From contig NZ_LN999828.1 of the NCBI RefSeq assembly GCF_001517625.2, positions 124,001-188,000 of the forward strand: a stretch of 64,000 nt of DNA, in the 5' to 3' direction. Shown one piece after another: positions 17,925-29,334 of the stretch. Position 1 is the stretch's first letter, and every line of letters begins with the position of its first letter. This DNA is from Clostridium sp. AT4. Its GTDB lineage: Bacteria; Bacillota; Clostridia; Lachnospirales; Lachnospiraceae. Position numbers and translations under genes: made by a program. Below the pieces are notes generated by a model that did not search any database, was not told where the DNA came from, and saw only the letters and a list, made by a program, of their open reading frames with translations.

Positions 17925-18431
17925 ATGAGAGAGACACAGGAACTTGTAACCATCGTACCCTGGACCTTCATTGCTACGATCTGCAACCTGTTCATTCAGT
18001 GCTGGCTGATTAAAAAGTTTCTGTTCAAGCCTATCCGCGAAGTGATTGAAAAGCGCAGGGCTCTGGCAGATTCCCAGATTCAGGACGCAAAGAAGGCAAA
18101 AGAAGAGGCAGAGACCATGAAGGCCGGATACGAGGCAGAGATGGCAAAGGCAAAAGAAACTGCCAGCGTAATCCTTCAGGATGCCCAGAAGGATGCAGCT
18201 GCCCGCAGTGAGGCTATGCTGCAGGAGGCAAAGGCTCAGGCAGCCGGTATTAAGGCAAAAGCAGAAGCCGATATCCTTCAGGAGAAGAAGAAAGCCGTTA
18301 ATGAGATCAAAAATGAGATCGGCGGCATTGCCATGGATATCGCAGGAAAGGTGATCGAGCGCGAGATCAGCGAGGACGATCACAGGAAGCTGATAGACGA
18401 GTTTATTGAGAATGTAGGTGAGGCGTCATGA
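17925..18431 (+). CDS. atpF: F0 ATP synthase subunit b
   Basis: Peripheral-stalk subunit (168 residues) with one N-terminal transmembrane helix (about residues 12-32) and a long Ala/Lys/Glu-rich coiled coil. The segment LIKKFLFKPIREVIEKR is typical of subunit b. CAGGAGG lies upstream of the ATG. The stop overlaps the atpH start. Confidence 0.94.
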   Translation: MRETQELVTIVPWTFIATICNLFIQCWLIKKFLFKPIREVIEKRRALADSQIQDAKKAKEEAETMKAGYEAEMAKAKETASVILQDAQKDAAARSEAMLQEAKAQAAGIKAKAEADILQEKKKAVNEIKNEIGGIAMDIAGKVIEREISEDDHRKLIDEFIENVGEAS

Positions 18432-18967
18432 CAAAAACTGCCAGACTCTACGGAGGCAGCCTCTATGACCTTGCTTCAGAAGAAAAGCTGACAGAGGAAA
18501 TGTTAGAGCAGCTTGACATGGTTCGGGCGCTTTTTAAGGAAGAACCCTCTTATCTGCGGCTCCTTGCAGAACCTTCTATTCCAAAGACAGAGCGTGTGGG
18601 TCTGATCCATACGGCCTTTGAAGGTAAGATTCATGTATATCTGCTGAATTTCCTGAAGCTTTTATGTGAAAACGGCATGCTCCGGGAGTTTTCAGACTGC
18701 TGCCGGGAATTTAGAACCCGGTACAATGAAGACCAGGGAATTGCTGAGGCAGTGGTCACCAGTGCGGTGCCTCTGACAGAGGAACAGAAAGAGGCACTCA
18801 AAGCCAGACTGGAAAAGATTAGCAATAAAACCATTCAGCTTACCCTTAAGGTTGACCCGCAGGTAGTGGGCGGCATCAGGGCAGAGCTGGAGGGAAGGCA
18901 GCTTGACGGCACACTGCAGGAACGTCTGTCAGGACTGCGAAAGAAAGTTACGGAAATCATCGTATAA
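18428..18967 (+). CDS. atpH: F1 ATP synthase subunit delta
   Basis: Soluble stalk subunit (179 residues) linking F1 to the b dimer. It shows the N-terminal [12 protein letters not shown] motif, [14 protein letters not shown] in the middle, and the conserved C-terminal [24 protein letters not shown] overlap with atpF indicates translational coupling. Confidence 0.94.
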   Translation: MTKTARLYGGSLYDLASEEKLTEEMLEQLDMVRALFKEEPSYLRLLAEPSIPKTERVGLIHTAFEGKIHVYLLNFLKLLCENGMLREFSDCCREFRTRYNEDQGIAEAVVTSAVPLTEEQKEALKARLEKISNKTIQLTLKVDPQVVGGIRAELEGRQLDGTLQERLSGLRKKVTEIIV

Positions 18968-18981
18968 AGGATGTGAATGGA

Positions 18982-20502
18982 ATGCAATTAAAACCTGAAG
19001 AGATATCCAAGGTCATCCGCAGCCAGATCAAATATTACCAGAATGCCATTGAGCAGAGCGAGACGGGAACCGTCCTTATGGTCGGCGATGGTATTGCCAG
19101 AGTCAGCGGGCTTACAAACTGTATGTCCGGCGAGCTTCTGGAATTTGAAGACGGCACCTTCGGAATGGCCCAGAACCTGGAAGAAACAAATGTTTCTGTT
19201 GTATTATTCGGATCTGACCAGGGGATCAGCGAGGGACAGACAGTAAAGCGCACCGGAAAGGTCGTATCTGTTCCTGTAGGCGAGGCTATGATCGGCCGCG
19301 TTGTAAATGCCATCGGCCAGCCCATTGACGGAGCAGGCCCTATTGAAACAAGTGAATACAGACCCGTAGAGTCTCCGGCTCCCGGTATCTGCGACAGACA
19401 GCCCGTAAAGGAGCCTCTCCAGACAGGAATCAAGGCAATTGACTCCATGATCCCAATTGGAAGAGGACAGCGTGAGCTGATCATCGGAGACCGTCAGACC
19501 GGTAAGACAACCATTGCTACGGATACGATTTTAAATCAGAAGGGCAAGGACGTTATCTGTATCTATGTAGCCATTGGACAGAAGCGTTCTACCGTTGCGA
19601 ACCTGGTATCTGAGCTCCAGGCAGGCGGCGCGATGGATTACACCATCGTAGTTACGGCTACTGCTTCTGAAACAAGCCCCTTACAGTACATTGCGCCTTA
19701 TTCCGGCTGTGCGATGGGCGAATATTTTATGAACAAGGGAAAACATGTTCTGATCATCTATGATGATTTGAGTAAGCATGCAGTTGCATACAGAGCACTT
19801 TCCCTTCTGATCCGCCGTCCGCCGGGGCGTGAAGCTTATCCGGGCGACGTATTCTACCTGCACTCCAGACTGCTTGAGCGCGCAGCAAAGCTTTCTGATG
19901 AAAAGGGAGGCGGTTCTCTGACAGCCCTTCCTATTATCGAGACCCAGGCAGGTGACGTATCAGCCTATATTCCTACCAATGTTATTTCCATTACAGACGG
20001 ACAGATCTTCCTTGAGACAGAGCTGTTCCATTCCGGCATTATGCCTGCTGTAAACCCGGGTATTTCTGTTTCCCGAGTAGGAGGAAATGCACAGATCAAG
20101 GCGATGAAGAAGGTAGCCGGTACCTTAAAGCTGGTTTACTCTCAGTACAGAGAGCTTCAGAGCTTTGCTCAGTTCGGTTCTGACCTGGATGCGGATACCA
20201 AAGCCCGTCTGGCTCAGGGCGCCCGTATCGTAGAGGTATTAAAGCAGGGCAGAAGTACGCCGGTTCCGGTTGAGAAGCAGGTAGCAATCCTGTATGCCGT
20301 TGTAAACGGTATCTTAACTCAGGTTGAGGTAGAGGATATCCAGTCCTATGAAGAGGGACTTTACACCTTCTTAGACAGTGATGCTGCAGGTGTGTCCGCT
20401 ATGGAAGGAATCCGCTCAACAGGTAAGCTGGAGGGCGAGACAGAAGAGAAGTTAAAGACGGCTCTTAAGGATTACACAGACCGTTTTTTAAAGGCCAGAT
20501 AA
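18982..20502 (+). CDS. atpA: F1 ATP synthase subunit alpha
   Basis: Non-catalytic nucleotide-binding subunit of 506 residues. The Walker A motif GDRQTGKTT has Lys175, the same number as in E. coli. A GTG at 18973 lies only one base from the AAAGGA site, so the ATG at 18982 ([12 protein letters not shown]) is chosen. Family signatures such as [14 protein letters not shown] are intact. Confidence 0.96.
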   Translation: MQLKPEEISKVIRSQIKYYQNAIEQSETGTVLMVGDGIARVSGLTNCMSGELLEFEDGTFGMAQNLEETNVSVVLFGSDQGISEGQTVKRTGKVVSVPVGEAMIGRVVNAIGQPIDGAGPIETSEYRPVESPAPGICDRQPVKEPLQTGIKAIDSMIPIGRGQRELIIGDRQTGKTTIATDTILNQKGKDVICIYVAIGQKRSTVANLVSELQAGGAMDYTIVVTATASETSPLQYIAPYSGCAMGEYFMNKGKHVLIIYDDLSKHAVAYRALSLLIRRPPGREAYPGDVFYLHSRLLERAAKLSDEKGGGSLTALPIIETQAGDVSAYIPTNVISITDGQIFLETELFHSGIMPAVNPGISVSRVGGNAQIKAMKKVAGTLKLVYSQYRELQSFAQFGSDLDADTKARLAQGARIVEVLKQGRSTPVPVEKQVAILYAVVNGILTQVEVEDIQSYEEGLYTFLDSDAAGVSAMEGIRSTGKLEGETEEKLKTALKDYTDRFLKAR

Positions 20503-20523
20503 TCAGATAAAAGGAGGAAGACC

Positions 20524-21381
20524 ATGGCTGCAAATATGAAAGCCGTAAAGCTCCGTATGAAGAGCATACAGAGCACCATGCAGATCACCAAAGCAATGGA
20601 ACTGGTGGCATCCTCCAAGCTTCGCAGGGCCAAGGAACGGGCAGATGCCAGCCGTCCCTATTTTCATACTTTAAGGGATACGCTGGCTGACATTGCGGCA
20701 GGCAATACGGACTTTTCATCGGTTTATACCAGGTCCGGAAAAAGCGGTCGCTGGTGTTATGTAGTAGTTGCCGGAGACAGAGGTCTGGCAGGCGGCTACA
20801 ATGCCAACCTGTTTAAAGAGATGGAAGCGCAGATGGCAGGAAAGGACTGTATTGTGCTTCCCATCGGAAAAAAGGCGGTAGAGTATTATAAGCGCCGTAA
20901 GGTAGAGATTCTCACAGAAGAGTTTGCTGAGGTGGGAGATTTGTCTGTTTCCGACTGCTTTACTATTGCAAAGCTTCTTTGCAAAGGCTTTAAATCAGGC
21001 GACTTTGGCCATGCGGCACTGGGCTATACCAATTTTATTTCCATGCTCTCACAGCGTCCCGGCGTATCCGGCATGCTGCCTCTGGAGGATTTCTCCGGGG
21101 AAGAGAAGGATGTAAAAAAGATCCGTTCTCTGATCCTGTACGAGCCGGATGCGGAAACTGTATTTGACTCCATTGTACCGGAGTATCTGGCAGGACTTCT
21201 TTACGGAGCTATGTGCGAATCTGTAGCCAGTGAGCTGGCTGCCAGAAGAACCGCCATGGACGCCGCTACCAAGAATGCCGGCGAGATGATCGAACAGCTG
21301 AGTCTCTACTATAACCGCGCCCGTCAGGCAAGCATCACTCAGGAGATCACAGAGATTGTGGCAGGAGCGGAGGAACCCTGA
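20524..21381 (+). CDS. atpG: F1 ATP synthase subunit gamma
   Basis: Central rotor shaft, 285 residues. The N-terminal helix contains MKSIQSTMQITKAMELVAS and the C-terminal helix contains AMDAATKNAGEMIEQLSLYYNRARQ, the paired coiled-coil signatures of gamma. GACRGL is replaced by GDRGLAGGYN. AGGAGG precedes the start. Confidence 0.95.
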   Translation: MAANMKAVKLRMKSIQSTMQITKAMELVASSKLRRAKERADASRPYFHTLRDTLADIAAGNTDFSSVYTRSGKSGRWCYVVVAGDRGLAGGYNANLFKEMEAQMAGKDCIVLPIGKKAVEYYKRRKVEILTEEFAEVGDLSVSDCFTIAKLLCKGFKSGDFGHAALGYTNFISMLSQRPGVSGMLPLEDFSGEEKDVKKIRSLILYEPDAETVFDSIVPEYLAGLLYGAMCESVASELAARRTAMDAATKNAGEMIEQLSLYYNRARQASITQEITEIVAGAEEP

Positions 21382-21464
21382 TCTGCGGGATAGACGGCCC
21401 CGCGAGTATCTGTGCGGGGATGATATGCATCATTTTTTGGCAGAACATGCCAAAGGGTGGATAA

Positions 21465-22877
<1,413 letters not shown>

Positions 22878-22895
22878 AAGGGAGGGTGAGGCTTT

Positions 22896-23300
22896 ATGGC
22901 AGCCTTCCATTTGCAGATCGTAACCATGGACGGAAATGTCTTTGACGGACAGGTTCAGAGCGTTTCCTGCCGTACGATCCACGGAGATCTGGCGATCATG
23001 GCCCGTCATATGAACTACTGTACGGCAGTAGGCATGGGAACCGCTCATGTGATAATGGAGGATGGTACAGAGCGCACAGCCGCCTGTATCGGCGGTATGC
23101 TGACCGTGATGAACGGAGAGTGCCGTCTGATCCCTACTACCTGGGAATGGAGCGATGAGATCGATCTGGAGCGTGCAAAGCGTGCAAAGGCACGGGCGGA
23201 GGAAAAGATGAACAAGTCCGGCCTGTCTGAGGTGGAGCGTCAGATGATCGAGGCAAAGCTTCACAGGGCTCTGGTCCGTATCGGAACCGTGGAAAAGTAA
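22896..23300 (+). CDS. atpC: F1 ATP synthase subunit epsilon
   Basis: Regulatory stalk subunit (134 residues) with an N-terminal beta-sandwich (FHLQIVTMDGNVFDGQVQSV, GDLAIMARHMN) and a C-terminal helical pair rich in Arg/Lys/Ala. The helical part can act as an ATPase brake. It is the last gene of the operon and is followed by a terminator. Confidence 0.94.
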   Translation: MAAFHLQIVTMDGNVFDGQVQSVSCRTIHGDLAIMARHMNYCTAVGMGTAHVIMEDGTERTAACIGGMLTVMNGECRLIPTTWEWSDEIDLERAKRAKARAEEKMNKSGLSEVERQMIEAKLHRALVRIGTVEK

Positions 23301-23326
23301 AATAGATTATAGTTTGATTAAAAATG

Positions 23327-23350
23327 GCCGCCGTAAGGCGGCTGTTTTTT
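23327..23350 (+). terminator. Intrinsic terminator of the ATP synthase operon
   Basis: GCCGCC and GGCGGC pair around a GTAA tetraloop, followed by TGTTTTTT. Confidence 0.92.
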
Positions 23351-23380
23351 GTTATGGCGGCGATTGATACTTTAAACTAA

Positions 23381-23409
23381 TTGTTTTTCCATTTGCTGCG
23401 TGGTAGAAT
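23381..23409 (+). promoter_or_regulatory. Promoter of the threonylcarbamoyl-AMP synthase gene
   Basis: TTGTTT (23381-23386) and TAGAAT (23404-23409) are 17 bases apart, with a TG dinucleotide at the extended -10 position. Confidence 0.6.
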
Positions 23410-23447
23410 GAGGGAAATACAGGAAAGAAAACAGAGGTACAGATGTG

Positions 23448-24539
23448 ATGGAGACAAAGAGAATTTATATAAAGGATACAGAACATGTAAGGGATGAGGA
23501 GCTTTTGGAGGCGGCAGAAATCATCCGCCGGGGCGGTCTTGTGGCCTTTCCTACGGAAACTGTATACGGATTGGGAGGAAATGCTCTGGATGAGGATGCT
23601 GCAAAAAAGATTTATGCAGCCAAGGGCCGGCCTTCTGACAATCCTCTGATTGCCCATGTTTCCTGTCCGGAAGAAGTAGAACCTCTTGTAGAATATATGC
23701 CTGAGGCTGGTAAGAAGCTGATGGAAGCCTTCTGGCCGGGGCCGCTTACCATGATTTTCCCCAAAAGCAGCCGGGTTCCCTATGGAACCACAGGAGGTTT
23801 GGAGACAGTTGCGGTGCGGATGCCTTCCGATCCGGTGGCGAACCGATTGATTGCTCTGGCAGGAGTTCCCATTGCCGCTCCCAGCGCCAATACCTCCGGT
23901 CGTCCCAGTCCCACTACAGCAGATCATGTATGGCAGGATATGAACGGAAGAATTGATATGATCATTGACGGAGGCCCTGTGGGGATCGGCGTGGAGTCTA
24001 CCATTGTGGATGTATCGGGACAGGTGCCTGTGGTGCTTCGGCCGGGAGCCATTACGATGGAAATGTTAAGAGAGACTCTGGGAGAGGTGACGATTGATCC
24101 GGCTATTTTAGGCCCTATGGCAGAAGGCGTGCGTCCCAAGGCGCCTGGAATGAAGTATAAACACTATGCTCCCAAGGCAGAGCTTACTTTAGTGGAGCCT
24201 GCGATGGAGGACAAAAAGGCTTCCATGACTCAGGAACAGGTAGAACGCATGGTTTCCATGGTATGGAAACTGGCAAAGGAGCAGATTGACGCCGGAGTGA
24301 GGGTGGGAATTATCTGTACGGATGAGTCCAGAGCTGCCTACCCGGAGGGCATTGTCCGCAGCATTGGAGCAAGAAAAAGCCAGGAATCGGTCGCTCATAA
24401 CCTGTACGGAGTACTGCGGGAATTTGATGATCTGAAGGCAGAAGTTATTTTTTCGGAAAGCTTTGGGGAAGACCATCTGGGGCAGGCGATTATGAATCGT
24501 TTGTCCAAGGCGGCAGGATATAAGATTGTGCGTGTATAA
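23448..24539 (+). CDS. L-threonylcarbamoyladenylate synthase (Sua5/YwlC type)
   Basis: Makes threonylcarbamoyl-AMP from threonine, bicarbonate and ATP, the first step of the universal t6A37 tRNA modification. At 363 residues it is the long Sua5 form, with an N-terminal YrdC domain (TETVYGLGGNAL, KGRPSDNPLIAHV, PSANTSGRPSPTTADHV) and a C-terminal Sua5 domain after KAPGMKYKHYAPKAEL. GTG at 23445 is possible, but the spacing from GAGGT favours the ATG at 23448. Confidence 0.93.
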   Translation: METKRIYIKDTEHVRDEELLEAAEIIRRGGLVAFPTETVYGLGGNALDEDAAKKIYAAKGRPSDNPLIAHVSCPEEVEPLVEYMPEAGKKLMEAFWPGPLTMIFPKSSRVPYGTTGGLETVAVRMPSDPVANRLIALAGVPIAAPSANTSGRPSPTTADHVWQDMNGRIDMIIDGGPVGIGVESTIVDVSGQVPVVLRPGAITMEMLRETLGEVTIDPAILGPMAEGVRPKAPGMKYKHYAPKAELTLVEPAMEDKKASMTQEQVERMVSMVWKLAKEQIDAGVRVGIICTDESRAAYPEGIVRSIGARKSQESVAHNLYGVLREFDDLKAEVIFSESFGEDHLGQAIMNRLSKAAGYKIVRV

Positions 24540-24553
24540 GAGGGGGAAAATAC

Positions 24554-25231
24554 ATGGAAAAACAGACCCTGGGTGAAAAGACAGCCCAGATGCTTTTGGA
24601 AATGATACAAAAGGAGGGCTTTGGCCCGGGGGATAAGCTTCCGACGGAAGCAGAGCTGGTGGAATCTCTGGGAGTGGGACGCAATACTGTCCGGGAGGCG
24701 CTGCGCATACTGATGTCCAGAAATATTGTCACCATCCGTCAGGGATCCGGAACTTTTATTTCTGAAAAAAAAGGCGTTGTGGATGATCCGCTGGGTTTTT
24801 CCATGATGGAGGACCGGCGCAGGCTGACCGAGGATCTGATCCAGGTACGTCTGATGCTGGAACCTCAGCTGGCAGCACTGGCAGCCCAGAATGCTGCCGA
24901 AGAGGATTTACAGAAACTGGAACAGATCAAAGAGGAGCTGGAAGATCTGATCCGTCAGAGAAAGGATTATTCCTTAAAGGATTCACAGTTTCATGAGCAG
25001 ATCGCTAACTGCAGCCACAACCAGATCATGACCAATCTGGTGCCTGTGATCACAGAAGGCGTGCGGATGTTTGCCGTCTCGGTTCAGGAAACGGAATATG
25101 AGCAGACACTTTCTTCCCACAGGAGAATCTTCGAGGCCATCCGGGAGCGGAGGGGAGAGGATGCAAAGATGGAGATGTATTTCCATTTGATGTATAACAG
25201 TAATCGGTATCGGGCGGAGTGGGGAGAATAA
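24554..25231 (+). CDS. GntR/FadR-family regulator with FCD effector domain
   Basis: A 225-residue transcription factor. The N-terminal winged helix (residues about 5-70) contains LPTEAELVESLGVGRNTVREAL and RQGSGTFIS. The C-terminal all-helical FCD domain has DSQFHEQIANCSHN, with the metal/ligand-binding Asp and His positions of the family. Such regulators sense organic acids or sugar acids. It starts 14 bases after the upstream gene; its target is unknown, and the neighbouring sequence downstream has been rearranged by insertion sequences. Confidence 0.88.
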   Translation: MEKQTLGEKTAQMLLEMIQKEGFGPGDKLPTEAELVESLGVGRNTVREALRILMSRNIVTIRQGSGTFISEKKGVVDDPLGFSMMEDRRRLTEDLIQVRLMLEPQLAALAAQNAAEEDLQKLEQIKEELEDLIRQRKDYSLKDSQFHEQIANCSHNQIMTNLVPVITEGVRMFAVSVQETEYEQTLSSHRRIFEAIRERRGEDAKMEMYFHLMYNSNRYRAEWGE

Positions 25232-25251
25232 TCGATAAAAGAGGAAATGAA

Positions 25252-25620
25252 ATGGAAGCTAAGAACGGTTCAATATTTGCTGGCATCTCACCATATGATG
25301 AGGCGTTTCCTATGAAGCTTTTGGAAGAGGCATTTACTTTGCAGATGGAGAAGGCGGAAAAAACAGCATCTAAGATTTATGATGATGTACTGAGACAGAT
25401 ACCGGAATACTGGAGTACAGATCTATCAGGAAACGGAAAAATACGGATTGTAGTTGATGCTTTGTGGATTGTAGATGAAGAAAAATCTTATTTCTCAATC
25501 AAGGCCTTAACAGATTCAATTTTTCAGATGACCTTAATGATACAGTCGGAGATTATCTATCTTAGGAATAAAGCTTATGAGTATGGAAAGAAGAGAAGGA
25601 CGGAACTGATTAAGGAATAA
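25252..25620 (+). CDS. Unrecognised 122-residue protein
   Basis: I do not recognise this protein. The ATG at 25252 has GAGGAA five bases upstream; an in-frame GTG at 25219 inside the GntR gene is less likely. The product is soluble and mixed alpha/beta by eye, with a central VVDALWIVDEEKSYFSIKAL and a basic C-terminal helix (RNKAYEYGKKRRTELIKE). It is more AT-rich than the genes to its left and lies at the edge of the insertion-sequence island, so it may be part of acquired DNA. Confidence 0.55.
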   Translation: MEAKNGSIFAGISPYDEAFPMKLLEEAFTLQMEKAEKTASKIYDDVLRQIPEYWSTDLSGNGKIRIVVDALWIVDEEKSYFSIKALTDSIFQMTLMIQSEIIYLRNKAYEYGKKRRTELIKE

Positions 25621-25929
25621 ATGCGAAACATCAATCAATGTTTTTCTGCTATTCATCAAAATTCGATTCTAAAAGCAGGTATTTATTGTAAAGCAGGGGA
25701 ATTATTGGCTTCAAACCGGAATGACAAAAACGGTGAACGGAAGAAAAAGACGAAAGGGGCAGTGAAAAAGGCGGAAGGAGCAGCGATAGCTGCACGCCCT
25801 GCTATGGCAACGGTTGCTAAAAATTTAAAACAAATAGAACAGTCAGGCAGGGGAATAAAAGATGTAGGTGGAAAAGTGATTCAATACTTTTCACACCCAC
25901 GCCAGATAAGCCATTCGAATCAGTTATAG
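25621..25929 (+). CDS. Possible small basic protein (uncertain)
   Basis: The frame opens at the ATG immediately after the stop of the previous gene and runs 102 codons. No separate ribosome binding site is convincing, so translation would depend on re-initiation. The middle is very rich in Lys, Ala and Glu (GERKKKTKGAVKKAEGAAIA) and could be a remnant of a larger mobile-element protein. No family is recognised. Confidence 0.3.
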   Translation: MRNINQCFSAIHQNSILKAGIYCKAGELLASNRNDKNGERKKKTKGAVKKAEGAAIAARPAMATVAKNLKQIEQSGRGIKDVGGKVIQYFSHPRQISHSNQL

Positions 25930-25962
25930 GTCACAACGCTGAAAATAAAAAATTTTTTATCA

Positions 25963-27277
25963 ACTATAAATGAGCAAATTTGAAATTTCACCCAAATTGC
26001 TTTAAATGCCTTAAAACTAAAGACACCATGCCTTTTGGAGCGTATACTGTTTTTGACGAAAAAATAAATAACTTCTAAAGAATGATGTCCTATAAAAAAC
26101 AGTATATACCATTTAACGCTGCTTTAAAAACTTAAATTTATGTCGTGTTTTTCCTCAGATCACCATGAAATATATCATGGCAGTACTGATATTCGTCTTT
26201 TCTCTCGGATATCATGGAAAGTGGATTTTGAAAAATACAGCTCCTGCCACCGTACTATGACCGCGCATTTCCTGAATAAAGGGAAATGAGATGACAGCAG
26301 ACTGGAAGATATACTAAAAAGCACCATTATCCAGATTATTTATGAGGAAGCCCTGCGTTCTGTATTGTGGATGATACCATCTCCTTCAAGCAAAGCCTTC
26401 GTCATGGGCTCTGTATCCGATTGAAGATGCGTATTTCCACCAGTCCCACCTCAAGGGAAACAGGATTACGGGCATCAGGCTGTAGCCGCTATGTTTTCCT
26501 GCAATAGGATTGTCCTGAATTATGTCATTGTCATGTACGATAAATCCAGATCCAAGGTAAAAATCGTACAGGACATTGCAGAGGAACTGCCTGTGCCTCC
26601 GGTTGTTTCTTACTTTTTCTGCGACAGCTGGTATACCTGCAGCGGTATCATGGACGCTTTTATCAAAAAGAGATTCTATACCATTGGCGTACTGAAAACG
26701 AACTGGGTACTGTACCTCTGTGGCATCAGGCAGAAGGCCTGTGAGTTCGCCCTTCATCTGCGGAAGACAGATGCGGCTGTCAGCCTCGTGACCTCTGGTA
26801 GCTGAGTTATTATGTCTGCCGTTATGAAGGGAGTCTCAATAGCATTGAAAATGCCGTAGTTCTGCTCAGCCATTCGAAGGATGTGTTCCTGAATCCCAGA
26901 ACCCTGTGTGTTTTCATCAGCACGGATGTTGCCTTGAGCACCCAGAAAATTCTGGACATTTATGTGGAACGCTGGCCAGTAGAGGTGTTCTGCCGTCAGA
27001 TAAAGGACAAACTGGCCTTTGACCGGTATCAGATCTGTTCATTGGAAGGAATCCGCAGGTACTGGCTGCTGATGTCATCGGCATATCTGCTTGCATGTAC
27101 CTGATGTGGTGAAGCCATGTCTTTTGAAGACGGCTATGCTTACATTTACAGGCATATCCAGAAAGAATGGCTCTGGTTCATCTATCAGTGCGAAGCAAAG
27201 CATATCCGTTTTGAGGAGGTTCTGGTTTTTGCGGCATAAACTTATTGTGCAGTTTTTTAAATTTGCTCATTTATAGT
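25963..27277. mobile_element. Degenerate IS701/IS4-type insertion sequence with intact terminal repeats
   Basis: The element is bounded by perfect 19-base inverted repeats: ACTATAAATGAGCAAATTT at 25963-25981 and its complement at 27259-27277. Between them lies one transposase gene on the plus strand that is broken in several places. No clear target duplication is visible, which fits an old insertion or later rearrangement at the ends. Confidence 0.85.
26150..27240 (+). pseudogene. DDE transposase of the IS701/IS4 group, multiply frameshifted
   Basis: Fragments in different frames read in order as a typical transposase: CHRTMTAHFLNKGK, then STIIQIIYEEALRS, then VAAMFSCNRIVLNYVIVMYD, then FFCDSWYTCSGIMDAFIKK (catalytic Asp region), and finally YVERWPVEVFCRQIKDKLAFD (catalytic Glu region). 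Stops and frameshifts separate these blocks, so no functional protein can be made. Confidence 0.85.
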
Positions 27278-27316
27278 GACACTATTTTACCATGCATTAT
27301 CTCAAAAATATATATC

Positions 27317-28742
27317 ATAAACCTGAATTATTCACGGAAAAGTATCTGAATTGATAACAGTACCATGAATCTGAAAATTGATCCATGCAGCCATAACATC
27401 ACTCAATTAACCCGTCAAAAGGGTATAAAATCCCTGTAGCAGAGTTCAGAGCAGTTGTTAAGCTGTCAATGTTCGTTAATAGTTGCTATTCCAGCTGTAC
27501 ATTCAGCTTGCCGATATTTGAAAGTGTCTCATAGAATTCATTCTTATAGGGGCAACTGCTGCACAGTTTGAATGTGATATATCCTGCTGAATGAACTACT
27601 TTTGCAGCAATCTTCTAAACCAATTAAATATGTTATACGCAAGAGCATGTACCTGCAGTCTATTGGCATTTACCATTCTGGTATGACTGCTTACGGACGC
27701 AAAATCAAAACCGGATTTGCTTTCTTTAATGAAGTTTTCCATCAGCCCTCGCTTGCAGTAAAATTTGATGAGATACTCTGGTGAGGAATCCATGTTTGCG
27801 ACAACAAATGTGTACATGTAAACCATTTGGTTTTCCGGCTTTTCAACCTTGCATACCACACGCCTTTCATAAGTCCATGAACTCGCTCTATACATGAATT
27901 CGCCATAGGCTACTGCATAATCGACTTTATTATTTTTGGTGATCTCATCAAGCCCATCCACAAGATAGGATGCTTTTTTGCGGAGAATGCCATTCTCCTT
28001 CAGCCGGATCACATAGCTTGTGCCGTTTTCCTCACACTGCTTATAAAGATCAGGTGTAGCGAAACCGCTGTCACCACGAAGCAGAATACGGATCACCGGA
28101 TAATCATTCAGGTATTCATCAAGTATCGGCTACAGGAAGTCAACCACTCCGGTACAGGAATACTCGGTTCCATCACGAAGCTGGATTTTTACCAGATCTC
28201 CGGTCATTCCATCATAACAGACAAGTGGATGGTATCCATTGCTTTGATAATGAAAGTTAAAGGCTCTGCCTTCCTGTTTGCCGTATGCATCAAGAAGAGT
28301 GGAATCCAGATCCAGAATAACAGCCTGTGGCATCTGAATACGATAAACTCTCTTTCGGAGTATTCTGCCAATCATAAGTAACTGGTTTAAGGTATCTTCA
28401 TCCATACGGTTAAAGAATCTTGATACCGTAGGCTGTGATGCAAGGGTGTCTTTTTCAAGTACAGACTTGAATACAGGATCATTTGTAAGTTCATCGGAGG
28501 ATAAATCTCCTCCATCAAAATTTATTTTAATTTGTCTATTGCTTTCTAGTGATAAGGTGTTTACAATACTCATAAAGGGCTCCTTTGTTGGTATTTATTT
28601 TGATTAGACACCTTAATTTTACTACAAATGGATGCTCTTTTTTCATTCACTTGATAGGTGAAAAGCAATATTCAGTTAAAATACAGTAACTATGTGGCTT
28701 TCAGCCACATTCGTGGCAAAGTCGTGAATAATTCAGGTTTAT
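27317..28742. mobile_element. IS1380-type insertion sequence
   Basis: Perfect 20-base inverted repeats bound the element: ATAAACCTGAATTATTCACG at 27317-27336 and its complement at 28723-28742. The interior carries an IS1380-type transposase on the minus strand. The true ends may be the CC dinucleotides five bases inside. A second, truncated copy of its right end lies at 39523-39747. Confidence 0.88.
27596..28573 (-). pseudogene. IS1380-family transposase interrupted by one amber codon
   Basis: The upstream part (from 28573) reads MSIVNTLSLESNRQ and on to CTGVVDFL, where a TAG occurs. The same frame then continues without shift into DEYLNDYP and LLRGDSGFATPDLYKQCEE. GDSGFATP and the late RGLMENFIKESKSGFDF carry the conserved DDE residues. 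CAG to TAG is the simplest explanation, since IS1380 proteins are collinear here. One base therefore separates it from an intact transposase of about 325 residues. Confidence 0.85.
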
Positions 28743-29152
28743 TTATAATTATCAATAGTATTTTTATGTTCTGGGCTGTTTCGGCTCGTTCGGGTGTGAA
28801 TGGGTTTATATTTGGGCGTATTGATTTCCTGTTGATTTTCACATCACATCAACACCAGTCAGGAACAGGTCCCTTCCCTCGGAGGAGGATATATACCCCG
28901 CTCATAGTGCCGAGGGAGTAGTCTGAATAACCTCAAGCAATAAAAGTTTTTTAGAGAGAGGGTATGGTTTAATTTACAGTACCATTAGTACCAAAAACAA
29001 ATAATATGGTATACTTCTATCTATTATCTAACAACGCCGCAGAGATAAGATATTATCTTTTGAATGGTACACAGTAATAGTACCAGTATTAGCTGTCTAT
29101 CCAAATTAGATTGATTTGTGCCTTTGGATAATTTCTTGTCCGTATTGGATAG

Positions 29153-29180
29153 TTGTAATTTATGCCCCATCTGCTATAAT
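29153..29180 (+). promoter_or_regulatory. Promoter of a short leader transcript; gene-free stretch 28743-29334
   Basis: TTGTAA (29153-29158) and TATAAT (29175-29180) are 16 bases apart. The 592-base stretch between the IS1380-type element and the next small gene is AT-rich. Apart from this promoter and the two hairpins at 29220-29311, I see nothing in it. Confidence 0.6.
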
Positions 29181-29219
29181 GATGGTCACAACAAAATAAC
29201 CATAGTGATTCGATCACAC

Positions 29220-29311
29220 TTTCCTCATTGATTGAGGAAAGAAGAAATGGAAACGATAGGTGCATTATCGCACAGAGATTAAATTCTCTGAACGATAGCG
29301 CACCTTTTTTT
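29220..29311 (+). promoter_or_regulatory. Attenuator-like leader: anti-terminal hairpin, 11-codon leader peptide, terminator
   Basis: A first hairpin pairs TTTCCTCA with TGAGGAAA (29220-29240). Its 3' arm doubles as a ribosome site (GAGGAAA) for an 11-codon frame, METIGALSHRD, at 29247-29282. That frame runs into a long hairpin: 29258-29270 pairs with 29293-29305 at 12 of 13 positions, with an inner CAGAGA/TCTCTG stem, and ends in TTTTTTT. The layout suggests translation-coupled attenuation of the downstream small gene, or a small RNA. Confidence 0.6.
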
Positions 29312-29334
29312 GTCGTCGGAAAGGAGGTTCAAGA

